Below, piece by piece: positions 24,943 through 34,713 of a stretch of 64,000 bases of DNA. Within the stretch, counting starts at the first letter, position 1; every line of letters begins with the position of its first letter. This DNA is from Hydrogenobaculum sp. 3684 (GTDB lineage Bacteria; Aquificota; Aquificia; Aquificales; Aquificaceae): NCBI RefSeq assembly GCF_000213785.1, contig NC_015557.1:1468664-1532663 (forward strand). The letters run 5' to 3'. The notes beneath the pieces are model-generated. The model did not search any database. It was not told the origin of the DNA and saw only the letters and a program-made list of their open reading frames with translations. A program made the position numbers and the translations under genes.

Positions 24943-24974
24943 TGGCCCCTTGGCTTTTTGCCTCGGGGCTTTTA
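24943..24974 (+). terminator. Rho-independent terminator after lipoprotein gene
   Basis: GGCCCC..GGC and GCC..GGGGC form a GC-rich hairpin with a TTTTT loop and a two-base internal mismatch, followed by TTTT. It lies 15 bases after the lipoprotein stop and is the clearest intrinsic terminator in the window. Confidence 0.75.
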
Positions 24975-24997
24975 AAAATATAATTTTATGTAATTTT

Positions 24998-26017
24998 TTA
25001 AACTTGCACTTCTTCTAAAGAAATCTCTTTGGCTTTTTCAAGATTACTTAGTTCTAGCGCTATGCTGTCTAAGAGCTTATATAAGGATGTATGCATATCA
25101 TCGTACAATTTACAACCAGAGGCGTACTTATGACCACCGCCACCAAGACGCTGGGCTATTTTAGATACATCTACAGACTCTTCTTTGCTTCTTAAAGATA
25201 CGCGCCAAAACGTAGACCCATCTTCTTTTTTGGTTTCTATCATAGCAAAAGCCACATAAACCCCTTCTAATCTTCTTGGATAATTTACAAGCCCTTCGGT
25301 GTCTTCGTAAAGAGCCCCTGTTTCTTCTATCATACTTTGAGTTATAACGATACCGGCGGTTTTTCCGCTGTGGAATATCTCAAGGTTTTCTAGGGCTTTG
25401 CTTATAAGTCTTAGCTTTGCTAAGCTCTCTCTTTCTCCAAAGTTTTTCCAGACGTAGTTTGGTTCTACTCCATAAGCGCATAAAGAAGAGGCTGCATCAA
25501 AAACTTCTTTTGTGGTATTGGAATACCTAAAAAATCCAGTATCTGTGCAAAGACCAGTGTAAAGGCACAGAGCGATATCTTTGTCTATGAGGTCTTTGTT
25601 TATGTATTTTAAAAGCTCATACACCAAAAGTGTAGTGGAAGCACATGTGAAATCTATAAAATCGTAAAGCCCATAGAAATCCCCACCCACATGATGGTCG
25701 ATGCGGGCTTTGAGATGTGAGGATATTTCAAAATTGGCTCTTTTAAAGCCAGCTGCATCTACTATTATAGCCAAATCAAAGGTTTTGCCTTCCAAGTCCT
25801 TTGGATGAAGGACTTCGTTTACCCTTGGTAAAAACTGGGCAAACTTTGGTATATTGTCTTTGCAAAAGACATATACATCTTTATTTAGCTTTTTTAAAAA
25901 AATATAAAGTGCCAATGCACTGCCAAGAGTATCGCCATCTGGGTTCTCATGACAAACCAAGAGTATACTACCGTTCTCTTCCAAAAGTTTGTTGGCAAGA
26001 GGAACTACTCGTTCCAT
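24998..26017 (-). CDS. nrnA: DHH-family nanoRNase / pAp phosphatase NrnA-like
   Basis: Cytoplasmic DHH-DHHA1 phosphoesterase of 339 residues, expected to degrade 2-5-mer oligoribonucleotides and/or 3'-phosphoadenosine 5'-phosphate using manganese. Motifs in order are CHENPDGDTLGSA (about 22-34), VDAAGF (about 90), the signature RIDHH (about 107-111) and the C-terminal DHHA1 substrate loop GGGGHKYASGC (about 295-305). The length fits NrnA. It is the last gene of the seven-gene leftward operon, 20 bases after ppsA, with GGAG before the start. Confidence 0.9.
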   Translation of the reverse strand: MERVVPLANKLLEENGSILLVCHENPDGDTLGSALALYIFLKKLNKDVYVFCKDNIPKFAQFLPRVNEVLHPKDLEGKTFDLAIIVDAAGFKRANFEISSHLKARIDHHVGGDFYGLYDFIDFTCASTTLLVYELLKYINKDLIDKDIALCLYTGLCTDTGFFRYSNTTKEVFDAASSLCAYGVEPNYVWKNFGERESLAKLRLISKALENLEIFHSGKTAGIVITQSMIEETGALYEDTEGLVNYPRRLEGVYVAFAMIETKKEDGSTFWRVSLRSKEESVDVSKIAQRLGGGGHKYASGCKLYDDMHTSLYKLLDSIALELSNLEKAKEISLEEVQV

Positions 26018-26037
26018 AAAAAATACTCCATCCTATA

Positions 26038-28449
26038 TTATTTATTTAGTTTTTCCTCCATTTCTACGACGGCAAGCATAGTTTTAAATACAGAATCTGG
26101 GTTTAATGAGATACTATCTATACCCTTTTCCACTAAAAATTGGGCAAAATCAGGAAAATCGCTGGGAGCTTGTCCGCATATCCCTACTTTTCTACCGGTT
26201 TTCTTAGCTATATCTATGAGGTTTGCCACCATGATTTTTACAGCTTCGTTTCTTTCATCGTAAAGATGAGCCACCAAATCAGAGTCTCTATCTATGCCAA
26301 GGGTAAGCTGTGTAAGGTCATTGCTACCTATGGAAAATCCATCAAATATCTCTGCGTATTGTTCTGCCAATATAACGTTGCTTGGTATTTCTGCCATCAC
26401 ATATACTTCAAGACCATTTTCCCCTCTTACAAGCCCAAACTCTTTCATGGTTTCTAACACTTTTGCACCTTCTTGCGGTGTCCTACAGAAAGGTATCATA
26501 ACCTTTACGTTGTCAAGACCCATCTTGTTTCTAACTCTTAATATGGCTTTGCATTCCATACCAAAAGCCGTTTTAAACTTATCTGAATAATATCTGGATG
26601 CTCCCCTCCAACCTATCATCGGGTTTTCTTCTTTTGGCTCAAAGTACTTACCGCCCAAAAGACCTGCGTATTCGTTGCTTTTAAAATCAGAAAACCTCAC
26701 TATCACAGGATTTGGATAAAAAGCTGCAGCAATCTTTGCTATACCGTAAGAAAGCTTCTTTACGTAGTATTCTTCTTTGTTGTCATAGCCAAATGTTAGA
26801 TTTTCTATCTCTTTATAAAGCTCTGGGTCTTTTTCTTTTACGTAGTCTAAGTTTATAAGGGCTAAAGGATGTACTTTTATGTAATTTGCTATTATGAACT
26901 CTTCTCTGGCAAGACCAACACCGTCGTTTGGGATAGCTGCATATCTAAACACAGAGCTTGGATCTGCTACGTTTATCATGATCTTGGTTTTTGGCTTTTT
27001 GATATTGGATAAATCTATTTCTTTTGTCTCAAAATCAAGTTCTTTATCGTATACGTAAGCAGTTTCTCCTTCAGCGCAAGAAAGTGTTACTTTCATACCG
27101 GTTTTCAGCACTTCCGTTGCTTTTTGAGTGCCTACAGCTGCTGGTACTCCAAATTCTCTTGCCACTATAGCAGCGTGGGCAGTTCTACCACCTCTGTTGG
27201 TGATGATACCAGCTGCTTTTTTCATAATAGGTTCCCAGTCTGGATCTGTTATGTCTGTGACCAATATATCCCCTTCTTTGAAATCTACAGCTTCTTTTAT
27301 ACTGTGAATTACTTTTACCGTGCCTTTTGCTATCTTATCGCCTACAGCTATACCGCTTAGTATTCTATGTGGGATCCTTTCTTCAAGAGGATCTTTTATT
27401 TCATATACAACGAGCTTATCTTGAGCACGTCTTGATTGGACTGTTTCTGGTCTTGCCTGGACTATGTAAAGTTGATTGTCGTTTCCGTCTTTAGCCCATT
27501 CTATATCCATTGGCTTTTTGTAGTGTTCTTCGATTTCTATACCCCATTTGGCAAGAGTTAATATCTCATCGTCGTTTAAAGCGTAAACTTTTTGCTCATT
27601 TTGAGGTACGTTTACTATCTTCACCCTATCAGACCCCACTCCATATACCATTTTTCTATCTTTTTTGCCAAGTTTTTTTTCTATAATGGCAGAAAAGCCT
27701 TTTTTTAGTGTTGGTTTAAAGACCATATATTCGTCTGGAGTTACCATACCTTGTACTATCATCTCTCCAAGACCGTATATAGCGTTTATAACTACCACGT
27801 CTTTAAACCCGCTTTCTGTGTCTATGGTAAACATAACACCAGATGCACCCAGATCTGAGCGTACCATCTTTTGTACACCCATCGATATAGCTATTTTAAA
27901 GTGATCAAAGCCGTGAGAATGTCTGTATGAGATAGCTCTATCTGTAAAAAGCGATGCAAAACCATTTTTTACTGCTACTAAGACATTTTGAGCTCCCACT
28001 ACGTTTAGGTAAGTTTCTTGTTGACCTGCAAAAGAGGCATCCGGCAAATCTTCAGCGGTGGCAGATGATCTTACAGCGACATCTACAGCATGTGTTTTAT
28101 ACATTTGTGATAATTTTTCGTAGGCTTTTATTATCTCATTTTCCAAGTCTTTTGGAAATTCTCCAGCCCTTATCATCTCTCTTACAGCATGCCCTTTTTT
28201 GGCAAGCTGCTCTAAGTTTGAAGGGTCTAAATCTTTTAATGTATCTTTTATCTTCTGTTCAAGGTTGTTGTGTTTTATAAAATATCTATAGGCTTCAGCA
28301 GTTACCACAAATCCATAAGGTACGTTTACCCCTTTTGGTTTTAGGTGTCTTATCATCTCCCCCAAAGATGCGTTTTTGCCACCTACATATCCTATATCAG
28401 AGATACCCACCTCATCCAAGAACACTACCAACTTACCTTCTAAACTCAT
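26038..28449 (-). CDS. ppsA: Phosphoenolpyruvate synthase
   Basis: Converts pyruvate and ATP to PEP, AMP and phosphate. In an autotroph using the reductive TCA cycle it would be the entry to gluconeogenesis. It has 803 residues in three parts: the N-terminal PEP/pyruvate-binding ATP-grasp domain (about 1-340, VGGKNASLGEM and AVRSSATAEDLP), the phosphohistidine swivel domain (GGRTAHAAIVAREFGVPA, catalytic His near 420), and the C-terminal TIM barrel (about 470-795) with GSNDLTQLTLGIDRD and the catalytic Cys in GICGQAPSD near 756. All key residues are present. A strong GGAGG lies 6 bases before the ATG. It follows the MopB-like gene by 17 bases. Confidence 0.96.
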   Translation of the reverse strand: MSLEGKLVVFLDEVGISDIGYVGGKNASLGEMIRHLKPKGVNVPYGFVVTAEAYRYFIKHNNLEQKIKDTLKDLDPSNLEQLAKKGHAVREMIRAGEFPKDLENEIIKAYEKLSQMYKTHAVDVAVRSSATAEDLPDASFAGQQETYLNVVGAQNVLVAVKNGFASLFTDRAISYRHSHGFDHFKIAISMGVQKMVRSDLGASGVMFTIDTESGFKDVVVINAIYGLGEMIVQGMVTPDEYMVFKPTLKKGFSAIIEKKLGKKDRKMVYGVGSDRVKIVNVPQNEQKVYALNDDEILTLAKWGIEIEEHYKKPMDIEWAKDGNDNQLYIVQARPETVQSRRAQDKLVVYEIKDPLEERIPHRILSGIAVGDKIAKGTVKVIHSIKEAVDFKEGDILVTDITDPDWEPIMKKAAGIITNRGGRTAHAAIVAREFGVPAAVGTQKATEVLKTGMKVTLSCAEGETAYVYDKELDFETKEIDLSNIKKPKTKIMINVADPSSVFRYAAIPNDGVGLAREEFIIANYIKVHPLALINLDYVKEKDPELYKEIENLTFGYDNKEEYYVKKLSYGIAKIAAAFYPNPVIVRFSDFKSNEYAGLLGGKYFEPKEENPMIGWRGASRYYSDKFKTAFGMECKAILRVRNKMGLDNVKVMIPFCRTPQEGAKVLETMKEFGLVRGENGLEVYVMAEIPSNVILAEQYAEIFDGFSIGSNDLTQLTLGIDRDSDLVAHLYDERNEAVKIMVANLIDIAKKTGRKVGICGQAPSDFPDFAQFLVEKGIDSISLNPDSVFKTMLAVVEMEEKLNK

Positions 28450-28466
28450 ACAATACCTCCTTTGGT

Positions 28467-29906
28467 TTATAACTTCCTATATCTTAACACGCTCACAAAA
28501 GTTTTGTCAATAGCCAGCACCCCTGGTCTTACACCTTCGTAGAAAGGTTGATATTCATCAAAGCCATCTGAGATGAAAAATGTATGTTCTGGTATGTTGG
28601 CAGATATTTTTACCTTTAAGACTGCTTTTCCATACTCAGTGGTTATCTCTAAAAGCTCTCCGTCGGTTATATCTATACTATCGGCAAGGGTTTTGTTTAT
28701 ATATACGTATTGGTTTGGTTCTATCTCGTGAAGCCATCTTGAGTAATGCCCAATTTCATCTACTACACTATGCCCTATAAAAAGGGTATAACCTTTTAAG
28801 GTTATAGTTTCTTGTTTTGGGCTTTTAGTATGAGATATATTTTTATCCACTTGTGGTATTATATCAAGAAGCGTATAGGCGTTTTCATTTTCAAAAAGCT
28901 TTTTGGAATCTACTTCTAAAAACGCTGTTTTTTTGGTAAAATCCATCTCTATAAAAAACTTTCTTGGAAGATAGTATCTTGATAAATTTGCGCTCATGTT
29001 TGCCATATGAGAGATGGTTATTACATCTTTTTTAGAAAGACTGTCTAATTTGCCATCCGGTATATATCTAAACATATCCCCTAAGTTTACAATAACCTCA
29101 TGTTTATCTATTCCTTCTATTCCCTTTACAGGCCAATGGGTTATGTTGCCGGTAATGATATAATCTATGTTATGTTTTTCTTTCATATATTTTAAAAATC
29201 CCAAAACAAAATCTCTATTTATCCTAATATAGCTGTCTTCTATTATTATAAGAGCATCGCTTAGTTTTGTTGAAAAAAGCGAAAACTTGTTTATAAATTC
29301 ATCTTCGTGATATCCCTTTTCAAAAGCATTTTTTATATTTTCTAAAAAGCTTAAAAACTCTGAAGGCGGTATAAGTTTTTTGTAGTTTGCTTTAAAACTC
29401 ATGTTTGTATAAATAGCACCAGCGCTAAAGAGCTTTGCACCTTTTTGTTTAGCGTCTATGATCCATCTTGATAGCATCACATCGTAATAAGAGGGTTCTG
29501 ATATGTTTAATATGACTTTTTTGTCTGGTATATGTTCTATTTCTATGGTTTTTGGCTTTTCTACGTAAAGCATGTTTGAATATATATTTTCTGTAAAAGA
29601 AAAAGCCCTTTGAAGCTCTTCCTCTGTGCAAAATCTATCTACGTATATAGCTGTATCTTTATTTGTTATGTCTATATCAATAGCTTTTGACTCTTTTAGC
29701 CTAAACTCTGAGAAAGGAAGTTCTTGGACAAGCGCTATACCTTTTGTGCAGAAGCTTCCCATCCCAAGTCTGTCTGATGGATGCCCTGTTACATCTATTA
29801 TTTGATTATCTTTTATATAAGCTATAAACTTACAACCGCAGTTACAACCTATGCAATGACCTATTAGCTCTTTATCAAAGTTTTTTGAACTAAGATGCTC
29901 TATCAA
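28467..29906 (-). CDS. Stand-alone molybdopterin-oxidoreductase-like protein
   Basis: Protein of 479 residues resembling the ends of a Mo/W-bisPGD enzyme (MopB superfamily, FwdB/FdhA-like). The N-terminus has Cys18, Cys21 and Cys25 (with an extra Cys23) and a fourth Cys in SFCTKG, a C-x2-C-x3-C-xn-C iron-sulfur site. The C-terminal 110 residues resemble the dinucleotide-binding beta barrel (TDGELLEITTEYGKAVLKVKI). The middle is short, and I cannot see a Cys/Sec ligand or the usual pterin-binding motifs, so catalysis is doubtful. It sits between fabI (8 bases) and ppsA (17 bases) with no partner subunits nearby. It may be a degenerate electron-transfer or scaffold protein. Confidence 0.6.
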   Translation of the reverse strand: MIEHLSSKNFDKELIGHCIGCNCGCKFIAYIKDNQIIDVTGHPSDRLGMGSFCTKGIALVQELPFSEFRLKESKAIDIDITNKDTAIYVDRFCTEEELQRAFSFTENIYSNMLYVEKPKTIEIEHIPDKKVILNISEPSYYDVMLSRWIIDAKQKGAKLFSAGAIYTNMSFKANYKKLIPPSEFLSFLENIKNAFEKGYHEDEFINKFSLFSTKLSDALIIIEDSYIRINRDFVLGFLKYMKEKHNIDYIITGNITHWPVKGIEGIDKHEVIVNLGDMFRYIPDGKLDSLSKKDVITISHMANMSANLSRYYLPRKFFIEMDFTKKTAFLEVDSKKLFENENAYTLLDIIPQVDKNISHTKSPKQETITLKGYTLFIGHSVVDEIGHYSRWLHEIEPNQYVYINKTLADSIDITDGELLEITTEYGKAVLKVKISANIPEHTFFISDGFDEYQPFYEGVRPGVLAIDKTFVSVLRYRKL

Positions 29907-29914
29907 TGAAACTT

Positions 29915-30697
29915 TTACTCCTCTTCTTTATCAGAAACACCCATTATACTATAACCACTATCTACATATATGGTTTGACCTGTGATGCCCCTTGCCCATT
30001 CACTACATAAGAATGCAGCTGTATCACCTACTTCTTCTATGGTGACATGTCTTCCAAGGGGGCTTACTTTAACGGTGTGCTCCATCAGTATATGAAAACC
30101 AGTTATGCTATATGCAGATAGTGTTTTGATGGGACCTGCTGATATGCAATTTACCCTTTGATTTTTCTTTGCTACATCAAAAGCCAAATACCTTGTGGCG
30201 CTTTCTAAAGCTGCTTTTGCTATACCCATAACGTTGTAATGAGGTACTACCTTTTGGGCTCCGTAGTAAGAAAGCGTCAAAAACGCCCCTTCTTCGTTCA
30301 TGATGTTTGAGAATGCCCTAACTACAGCTATGAACGAATAAACGGATATATCCATGGCTATGTTAAAACCAGACCTTGTGGTATCTATAACACCATTTTT
30401 AAACTCATCTTTTGGAGCATAGGCTATAGAATGCACTACTATGTCTATGTTGTTCCAAGCTTCTTTTATGTTGCTTGCTAGGTTTTCTATGTCTTGGTCT
30501 TTGGATACATCGCATTCAAAAACAAGCTCAGTGCCAAGCTCCTGGGCTATAGGCATCACTCTTTTTTTCACAGATTCACCGGCGTAGCTTATAGCTATAT
30601 CAGCTCCTTCTCTTTTGAAGCTTTTAGCTATACCATAGGCTATACTCTTATCGTTTGCTAAACCCATTATAAGAGCTTTTTTACCTTTTAATATCAT
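29915..30697 (-). CDS. fabI: Enoyl-[acyl-carrier-protein] reductase (NADH)
   Basis: Final reductase of each fatty-acid elongation cycle, 260 residues. It is an atypical short-chain dehydrogenase with MGLANDKSIAYGIAK (about 11-25, NADH binding), SIAYAP (about 92), and the FabI-specific YYGAQKVVPHYN followed by GIAKAALES, where Tyr-x6-Lys is the catalytic pair. GPIKTLSAYSI is the mobile substrate-binding loop, and the C-terminus GQTIYVDSGYSIMG is typical. It lies 16 bases after the aldolase gene with AGGAG before the ATG. Confidence 0.96.
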   Translation of the reverse strand: MILKGKKALIMGLANDKSIAYGIAKSFKREGADIAISYAGESVKKRVMPIAQELGTELVFECDVSKDQDIENLASNIKEAWNNIDIVVHSIAYAPKDEFKNGVIDTTRSGFNIAMDISVYSFIAVVRAFSNIMNEEGAFLTLSYYGAQKVVPHYNVMGIAKAALESATRYLAFDVAKKNQRVNCISAGPIKTLSAYSITGFHILMEHTVKVSPLGRHVTIEEVGDTAAFLCSEWARGITGQTIYVDSGYSIMGVSDKEEE

Positions 30698-30713
30698 CCT
30701 TATCTCCTATTAT

Positions 30714-31517
30714 TTATGAGTGTAAAAATTTAGCTGCTTCTTCTGCAGTTTTGCCCTCGTGTACTATCATATACATGGCCCTTGTTATCTTTTTAGGGTC
30801 TTTGGCTTGGAATATATTTCTTCCTATAGAAAGCCCAGCTGCTCCAGCTTTTATAGCACCTTCTACCATTTCAAGCACATCTTTTTCAGTTTTCATCTTG
30901 GGCCCACCTGCGATCACCACAGGTATATGGGTGCCTCTTACCACTTCTTTGAAAGACTCTACATCGCCGGTATATGGGACTTTTACAATATCAGCTCCAA
31001 GCTCTTCTCCTATCCTTGCGCAGTGAGCTACAAAGGTTTTATCGTATTGGTCTTGGGGTTTTATCTCATGGCCTCTTGCGTATACCATCGCTAAAAGTGG
31101 CATACCCCATTCATCGCACACTTTTGACACATAACCAAAATCTCTTAGCATCTCCCTTTCCATTGGAGCCCCTATGTTTACGTGTATAGAAACTGCATCC
31201 GCTCCAAGCCTTATAGCTTCTTCCACTGTGCAAACTAATACCTTATCGTTTTTTGTAGGTGAGTGGTCTGTGGAAGCAGAAAGATGTATTATAAGACCTA
31301 TGTCCTTACCAGAGCCTCTATGGCCTGCTTTTACAAGGCCTTTGTGCATTAAAACTGCGTTGGCACCACCTTCTGATACGGCCTCTATGGTTTTTTTCAT
31401 ATCCACAAGACCCTCTATAGGCCCTGAGCTTACACCATGATCCATCGGTACTATGATGGTCTTTTGGGTTTCTCTGTTGATGATACGTTCAAGTCTTATT
31501 TTTTTACCGATACTCAT
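30714..31517 (-). CDS. Archaeal-type class I aldolase (DhnA family)
   Basis: Schiff-base aldolase of 267 residues in the DhnA/DeoC-LacD barrel family that includes archaeal fructose-bisphosphate aldolase and 2-amino-3,7-dideoxy-D-threo-hept-6-ulosonate synthase. Visible features are [11 protein letters not shown] (about 23-33), [27 protein letters not shown] (about 145-150), the Schiff-base Lys in DIVKVPYTG (about 178), and the phosphate-binding VIAGGPK and [11 protein letters not shown] expect fructose-1,6-bisphosphate cleavage or synthesis, since ppsA is in the same operon. The annotation as heptulosonate synthase cannot be excluded by sequence alone. An AAAGGAGG site precedes the ATG. Confidence 0.85.
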   Translation of the reverse strand: MSIGKKIRLERIINRETQKTIIVPMDHGVSSGPIEGLVDMKKTIEAVSEGGANAVLMHKGLVKAGHRGSGKDIGLIIHLSASTDHSPTKNDKVLVCTVEEAIRLGADAVSIHVNIGAPMEREMLRDFGYVSKVCDEWGMPLLAMVYARGHEIKPQDQYDKTFVAHCARIGEELGADIVKVPYTGDVESFKEVVRGTHIPVVIAGGPKMKTEKDVLEMVEGAIKAGAAGLSIGRNIFQAKDPKKITRAMYMIVHEGKTAEEAAKFLHS

Positions 31518-31520
31518 TTT

Positions 31521-33521
31521 TTATGCCTCCTTTATAACAACGTGTTCAAAATCTGCTATCTGCTTTAGGCTTTTATAGATATTGTAAAGTAAGCTAAGTC
31601 TGTTGTTTCTAACATCTATATTTTCAGCCATAACAAGTATTTTATCAAAAAATTCATCTATTATCTTTTTCTTGTGGTCTATGTATTCCAATAGCTCTTT
31701 TGAGAGTTCTTTATCTTTTATATCTTCTAATATATTGTAAAGCTCTTTTTCTAAGTCGCTTTCAAAAAGCTCTTGTTTTATATCCTTTGGGCTAAAGTCT
31801 TTTGGTAGTATTTTTCTTATCCTTTTGTAGGCTTTTGCTATGCTTTCTACAATATCTCTGTTGGAAGATAAAAGCTCTATCTTGTTTTTTATATCTTTTA
31901 CCTTAAGAGGGTCTTCTACTTCCAAAACAGCTCTTACTATGTCGTAAGGATATTCTTCAAAGTAAGTGTTTAGTCTTGTTTTAAAAAGGTTTTTAATATG
32001 AGATAAAATCTCTTCGTAGCTAAGAAGCTTTTCTTTGTTTTCTAAAAGCTCAAAAACTTTTCCAAAAAGCTCTTCTAAATTTATATCAAGATCATGATCT
32101 AAAATAGTTTTTATAATACCGTATATGTTTCTTTTTATACCGTAAGCATCCGATGTACCTTTTGGAATTTCACCAGCGGCGATAAGGGATACTATGTTGT
32201 CTGATTTTACTATGATACCAAGCAAAGCCCCCGTTTTGGTAGACTGAATACCTTCTATTTTATCAGGCATATATTGTTCTAAAAGGGCTTTTGATAGTTC
32301 TTCGTCTTCGTTCTTGGCTTTTGCATATATCATACCCATATAGCCTTGAAGCTCGTCAAACTCTTTTACCATGTTTGTGGCTATATCAAACAAAGAAAGT
32401 TCACAGGCTCTTATTAGTACGCTGTTTTGATGGTCTAAATACTCTCCCAAAGCTATATGTCTTTTGGTTTTATCAAACAGCGTTCCAAGCTTGTGGTGAA
32501 ACATAATACCCTTTAGCTCTTCCACGAAAAAATGAAAAGGTTTTTTTAGATCCTCGTTGTAGAAAAATATGGCATCTCTTAACCTTGCTTTTACCACTTT
32601 TTGATAACCGTTTTTTATATAACCTTTTTTATCTTCTATGTTTGATATACCAAAAAATATGTTTGTAATGCTATATTGTTTTGTGGTAATAAACTTTTGA
32701 TGATGAGCTAACACAGTTTTTATAACTATATCTGGTAAACTCAAAAACTCTTTTTCAAACTCCCCTATAACAATATATGGGTATTCTACCAAGTTTGTGA
32801 TTTCATCTATAAGCTCCTCTTCGTAATCTGGTGTAACATTTAGCTCTTTGGCTTTTGATAAGACAAGATCTAATATGATGCTTTTACGCTCTTTGAATGT
32901 TGGTATTACATAATGCTTTTTTAAAAGCTCTTCGTAGGCTTTTGCATGCTCTATTACAAACTCATTGGATAAAAACCTATGGCCTTTTGATGTGTTTTTA
33001 TAAGGCAGTATTGGTCTGTCGTTTAAAACAAGGGCTATACCTCTTATGGGTCTTGGAAACCTCATAGAAGAGTTGTCCCATCTCATCATCTTTTTGTAGT
33101 TTAGAGATTTTATTATAAAATCTGGAAACTCTTTAAAAAGCTCTTCTATTGGTATACCACCGGTTTGTTTTTTTATGGCTATGTAAACTCCTCCTTGTTT
33201 TTCGTATTTGAAAGTCTCTTCTAAAGAAGCGTTATTTTTCTTTAAAAAAGCCTCTAAAGCTTTTGTAGGAACTCCGTCTTTATAACAGGCTTCATAAGGA
33301 GGGCCTATTACAAGGATTTCTTCTTTCTTGTTGTGATCTGGTAAATTTTCTATCAAAATACCTATTCTTCTTGGGGTTGTAAATACGCTGATGCTATTAT
33401 CTATTCCTATATTTTTATCTTTTAAAAAGCTTATTACTATATCTTTTAAGGTTTCGTTGGCTTTTAGTAAAAATGAAGAGGGTAGTTCTTCCGTTTGAAG
33501 CTCTAAAAGAATATCGTTCAT
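31521..33521 (-). CDS. glyS: Glycyl-tRNA synthetase beta subunit
   Basis: Beta subunit of the bacterial alpha2-beta2 glycyl-tRNA synthetase, carrying tRNA recognition and editing-like functions, 666 residues. The start [15 protein letters not shown] is the family signature. [19 protein letters not shown] (about 140-158), [22 protein letters not shown], the degenerate HD-like region and a C-terminal DALR-like helical domain follow. It overlaps glyQ by 4 bases (ATGA-type), consistent with equal production of both subunits. Confidence 0.96.
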   Translation of the reverse strand: MNDILLELQTEELPSSFLLKANETLKDIVISFLKDKNIGIDNSISVFTTPRRIGILIENLPDHNKKEEILVIGPPYEACYKDGVPTKALEAFLKKNNASLEETFKYEKQGGVYIAIKKQTGGIPIEELFKEFPDFIIKSLNYKKMMRWDNSSMRFPRPIRGIALVLNDRPILPYKNTSKGHRFLSNEFVIEHAKAYEELLKKHYVIPTFKERKSIILDLVLSKAKELNVTPDYEEELIDEITNLVEYPYIVIGEFEKEFLSLPDIVIKTVLAHHQKFITTKQYSITNIFFGISNIEDKKGYIKNGYQKVVKARLRDAIFFYNEDLKKPFHFFVEELKGIMFHHKLGTLFDKTKRHIALGEYLDHQNSVLIRACELSLFDIATNMVKEFDELQGYMGMIYAKAKNEDEELSKALLEQYMPDKIEGIQSTKTGALLGIIVKSDNIVSLIAAGEIPKGTSDAYGIKRNIYGIIKTILDHDLDINLEELFGKVFELLENKEKLLSYEEILSHIKNLFKTRLNTYFEEYPYDIVRAVLEVEDPLKVKDIKNKIELLSSNRDIVESIAKAYKRIRKILPKDFSPKDIKQELFESDLEKELYNILEDIKDKELSKELLEYIDHKKKIIDEFFDKILVMAENIDVRNNRLSLLYNIYKSLKQIADFEHVVIKEA

Positions 33522-34366
33522 AGGCTATTCTCCTTTTCTATGTATAAAGAAGCCACTAAAGATGCCATTTGTTTTATGCGTTTTATGTAGTTTGTTCTTT
33601 CTTGGACAGATATAGCGCCTCTTGCATCAAGAAGGTTAAATGTATGAGAGCATTTTAATACGTAATCATAAGCCGGGTAAACGAGTTTTTCTTCTATGAG
33701 AGATTTTGCTTCTTGCTCGTATATTTCAAAAAGCTTAAAAAGTCTATCTTGGTTTGATTTTTCAAAGTTGTAGATAGACCACTCTTTTTCAAACTCAAAG
33801 TATATATCTTTGTAAGTAAGATGTTTGTTCCATTTTAAATCAAATACGTTGTCAACATTTTGAAGATACATCGCTATACGCTCAAGCCCGTAGGTGATTT
33901 CACAGGCTATAAGATCTAAATCTATATCCCCTGCTTGTTGGAAGTATGTAAACTGTGTTATCTCCATCCCATCTAACCACACTTCCCAACCAAGTCCCCA
34001 AGCTCCAAGTGTAGGGCTTTCCCAGTCATCTTCCACAAATCTAATATCGTGAAGGTTTTGATCTATACCAAGGGTTTCTAAGCTTTTAAGATATAGCTCT
34101 TGAGAGTCTTCTTTGGCAGGTTTTAGTATCACCTGAAATTGAAAATAATGCTGAAGCCTGTTTGGGTTTTCCCCATATCTTCCATCTTTTGGTCTTCTGG
34201 ATGGTTCTACGTAAGCCCCGCTGAAGGGTTTTTTGCCAAGCACCCTTAAAAAAGTAGCTGGGTTCATAGTACCAGCCCCCACTTCTATATCGTATCCTTG
34301 CATTATAGCGCATCCATTTTTAGACCAAAAATCCTGAAGATTAAGTATTATATCCTGAAAATACAT
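33518..34366 (-). CDS. glyQ: Glycyl-tRNA synthetase alpha subunit
   Basis: Catalytic class II alpha subunit that activates glycine, 282 residues. Motifs include [15 protein letters not shown] (about 9-23), [34 protein letters not shown] (motif 2 region, about 54-72), and the strongly conserved [19 protein letters not shown] (about 122-140). The TTG at 34378 is part of TTGGAGG, the ribosome binding site, so ATG 34366 is the start. It is the first gene of a seven-gene operon. An extended -10 on the minus strand (34410-34418) gives a leader of roughly 35-40 bases, too short for a glycine riboswitch or T-box. Confidence 0.96.
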   Translation of the reverse strand: MYFQDIILNLQDFWSKNGCAIMQGYDIEVGAGTMNPATFLRVLGKKPFSGAYVEPSRRPKDGRYGENPNRLQHYFQFQVILKPAKEDSQELYLKSLETLGIDQNLHDIRFVEDDWESPTLGAWGLGWEVWLDGMEITQFTYFQQAGDIDLDLIACEITYGLERIAMYLQNVDNVFDLKWNKHLTYKDIYFEFEKEWSIYNFEKSNQDRLFKLFEIYEQEAKSLIEEKLVYPAYDYVLKCSHTFNLLDARGAISVQERTNYIKRIKQMASLVASLYIEKENSL

Positions 34367-34400
34367 TTTTGCCTCCAAAACGCCTTTACGTATATGATCA

Positions 34401-34409
34401 TGCTATACT
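34401..34409 (+). promoter_or_regulatory. Extended -10 (TGCTATACT) for MNT gene
   Basis: TGCTATACT ends 13 bases before ATG 34423; an alternative TATTAT at 34409-34414 ends 8 bases before it. Either predicts an absent or very short leader. It abuts the divergent glyQ promoter. Confidence 0.45.
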
Positions 34410-34418
34410 ATTATACCA
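34410..34418 (-). promoter_or_regulatory. Extended -10 promoter for glyQ operon
   Basis: The minus strand reads TGGTATAAT, a perfect extended -10, about 43 bases before ATG 34366. It is back to back with the MNT promoter. Confidence 0.5.
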
Positions 34419-34422
34419 GTTT

Positions 34423-34713
34423 ATGGCTTTTAAGATAAAAACTATAGAAGATTTAAAAGAGTTTTTAAAAGATTATTTCAAAGATAAGAATGTAAAAATT
34501 TATCTGTTTGGTTCTAGGGCTTATGGAAACAATTCAGATTTTTCCGATGTTGATATAGCTATTGACACAGAAGAGGATATAACAGAGTGTTTGACTTTGT
34601 TAAGATATATAATAGAAGAAAGCACGCTTCCTTACAAGGTGGATTTTGTGGATTTAAAGATGGCACCTCATCTTAAACCTATAGTTTACGAAAAAGGACA
34701 AAGATGGCTTTAG
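34423..34713 (+). CDS. MNT-type nucleotidyltransferase (MntA-like antitoxin)
   Basis: Minimal nucleotidyltransferase of 96 residues with KIYLFGSRAYGNNSDFSDVD (GSRxxG then DVDIAID), the metal-binding motif of the pol-beta superfamily. In MntA/HepT modules this protein AMPylates and neutralises the HEPN partner. The start is ATG 34423 (MAFKIKTIEDL); an upstream in-frame ATG at 34369 would run through both promoters and is rejected. It overlaps the HEPN gene by 10 bases. Toxin-antitoxin function is inferred from the pair; related HI0073/HI0074 pairs were described before any activity was known. Confidence 0.85.
   Translation: MAFKIKTIEDLKEFLKDYFKDKNVKIYLFGSRAYGNNSDFSDVDIAIDTEEDITECLTLLRYIIEESTLPYKVDFVDLKMAPHLKPIVYEKGQRWL

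Noticed and set aside
34367-34420. T-box or glycine riboswitch before glyQ
   Set aside because: The predicted leader is only about 35-40 bases and shows no conserved T-box or glycine-aptamer elements.
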